From positions 1-64,000 of the forward strand of contig JAIXMP010000007.1 of the NCBI GenBank assembly GCA_025677815.1: DNA of 64,000 nt, written 5' to 3'. The translations under genes and the position numbers were made by a program. The notes beneath the pieces are model-generated. The model was not told the origin of the DNA, did not search any database, and saw only the letters and a list, made by a program, of their open reading frames with translations. This document shows positions 63,901 to 64,000 of the stretch, piece after piece. Numbering within the stretch: the stretch's first letter is position 1; every line of letters starts with the position of its first letter. The stretch comes from Phascolomyces articulosus (taxonomy: Eukaryota; Mucoromycota; Mucoromycetes; Mucorales; Lichtheimiaceae).

Positions 63901-64000
63901 ATGATGGAATGTGAAAATGATACCAGTTCAGCATCGGAAATGGATAGTGATAATGATATGGATATGGAAGAATTCTCACCCATGTCCACCTCACCACGGA
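60986..64000 (+). CDS. group X hybrid histidine kinase, N-terminal part (runs off window)
   Basis: Nine exons visible: 60986-61104, 61196-61374, 61467-61616, 61702-62105, 62180-62260, 62359-62677, 62775-63157, 63242-63266 and 63373 to beyond 64000 (2288 nt, over 760 residues, open at the end). Residues 1-311 are a Ser/Thr kinase-like domain. SPEQTGRTTFHPDHRTDLYSLG is clear, but the catalytic loop reads VHGEIKLN (E154) and the DFG position is NFG (N172), so it is degenerate. From about 400 comes an AAA-type ATPase: Walker A GSAGVGKS (413-420) and Walker B TLFLED (544-549). This order matches the fungal group X class (fission yeast Mak2/Mak3, Candida Chk1), where GAF, histidine kinase and receiver domains should follow outside the window. 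Family role: upstream sensor of a His-Asp phosphorelay, linked to oxidative stress and cell-wall signalling. GCAG|GCAAAAACAG just before the ATG suggests a 5' leader intron. Confidence 0.9.

Noticed and set aside
1..64000. Secondary-metabolite or operon-like gene cluster
   Set aside because: The recognisable genes belong to unrelated pathways and are separated by large intergenic regions; no polyketide, peptide or terpene synthase is present.

Overview
The window looks like a piece of nuclear genome from an early-diverging filamentous fungus, most likely Mucoromycota (Mucorales type). It is strongly AT-rich, has many short spliceosomal introns with GTAAGT/GTATGT-like donors and TAG/CAG acceptors, and its proteins carry long Ser/Thr/Gln/Asn runs. 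The recognisable genes are fungal: a Rim15-type kinase with a receiver domain, a group X hybrid histidine kinase and a V-ATPase subunit. I rebuilt the gene models by hand from splice signals and frame continuity. All complete models give a total coding length divisible by three.

Layout. 1-669: degenerate tandem units and the first copy of a ~560 bp dispersed repeat. 2.4-6.1 kb, minus strand: a ChaC-type glutathione gamma-glutamylcyclotransferase (229 aa) and a ZIP-family zinc/iron transporter (363 aa). 8.4-13.4 kb: a graveyard of decayed coding sequence, holding a broken multi-exon gene, a non-LTR retrotransposon 3' remnant, a transposase-like remnant and a possible orphan first exon. 14.4-23.0 kb, minus: a 2628-aa Rim15 orthologue in seven exons. 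23-26.8 kb: microsatellite-rich intergenic DNA. 26.8-28.2 kb, plus: V-ATPase subunit D (VMA8). 28.4-29.6 kb, minus: a single-pass mucin-like surface protein with a GC-AG intron. 30.9-33.4 kb: a composite repeat island (22-bp minisatellite, 178-bp and 147-bp tandem repeats, a G+C-richer segment ending in two adjacent hairpins, and the second dispersed repeat copy). 36.8-37.8 kb, plus: a four-helix membrane protein. 41.6-42.1 kb, plus: a low-complexity orphan. 43.5-45.6 kb, plus: a predicted pseudokinase. 45.6-61.0 kb: a 15-kb stretch with no gene I can support. 61.0-64.0 kb, plus: the N-terminal part of a group X hybrid histidine kinase, cut by the window end.

Working together. The strongest theme is signalling. 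The Rim15 receiver domain keeps the acidic pair, phospho-acceptor Asp, Thr and Lys expected of a working receiver. The same window encodes a group X hybrid histidine kinase, a class that feeds phosphorelays. A separate kinase-fold protein has lost the HRD aspartate. ChaC, the ZIP transporter and the V-ATPase subunit are housekeeping or homeostasis genes (glutathione turnover, metal uptake, vacuolar acidification). I see no operon-like or metabolic cluster and no CRISPR, tRNA or rRNA. I found no convincing wholly new system. The most unusual items are the repeat island with its paired hairpins, the pseudokinase, the inverted TTTAAA-rich element at 54.9-55.4 kb and the decayed gene family at 8.4-10.7 kb.
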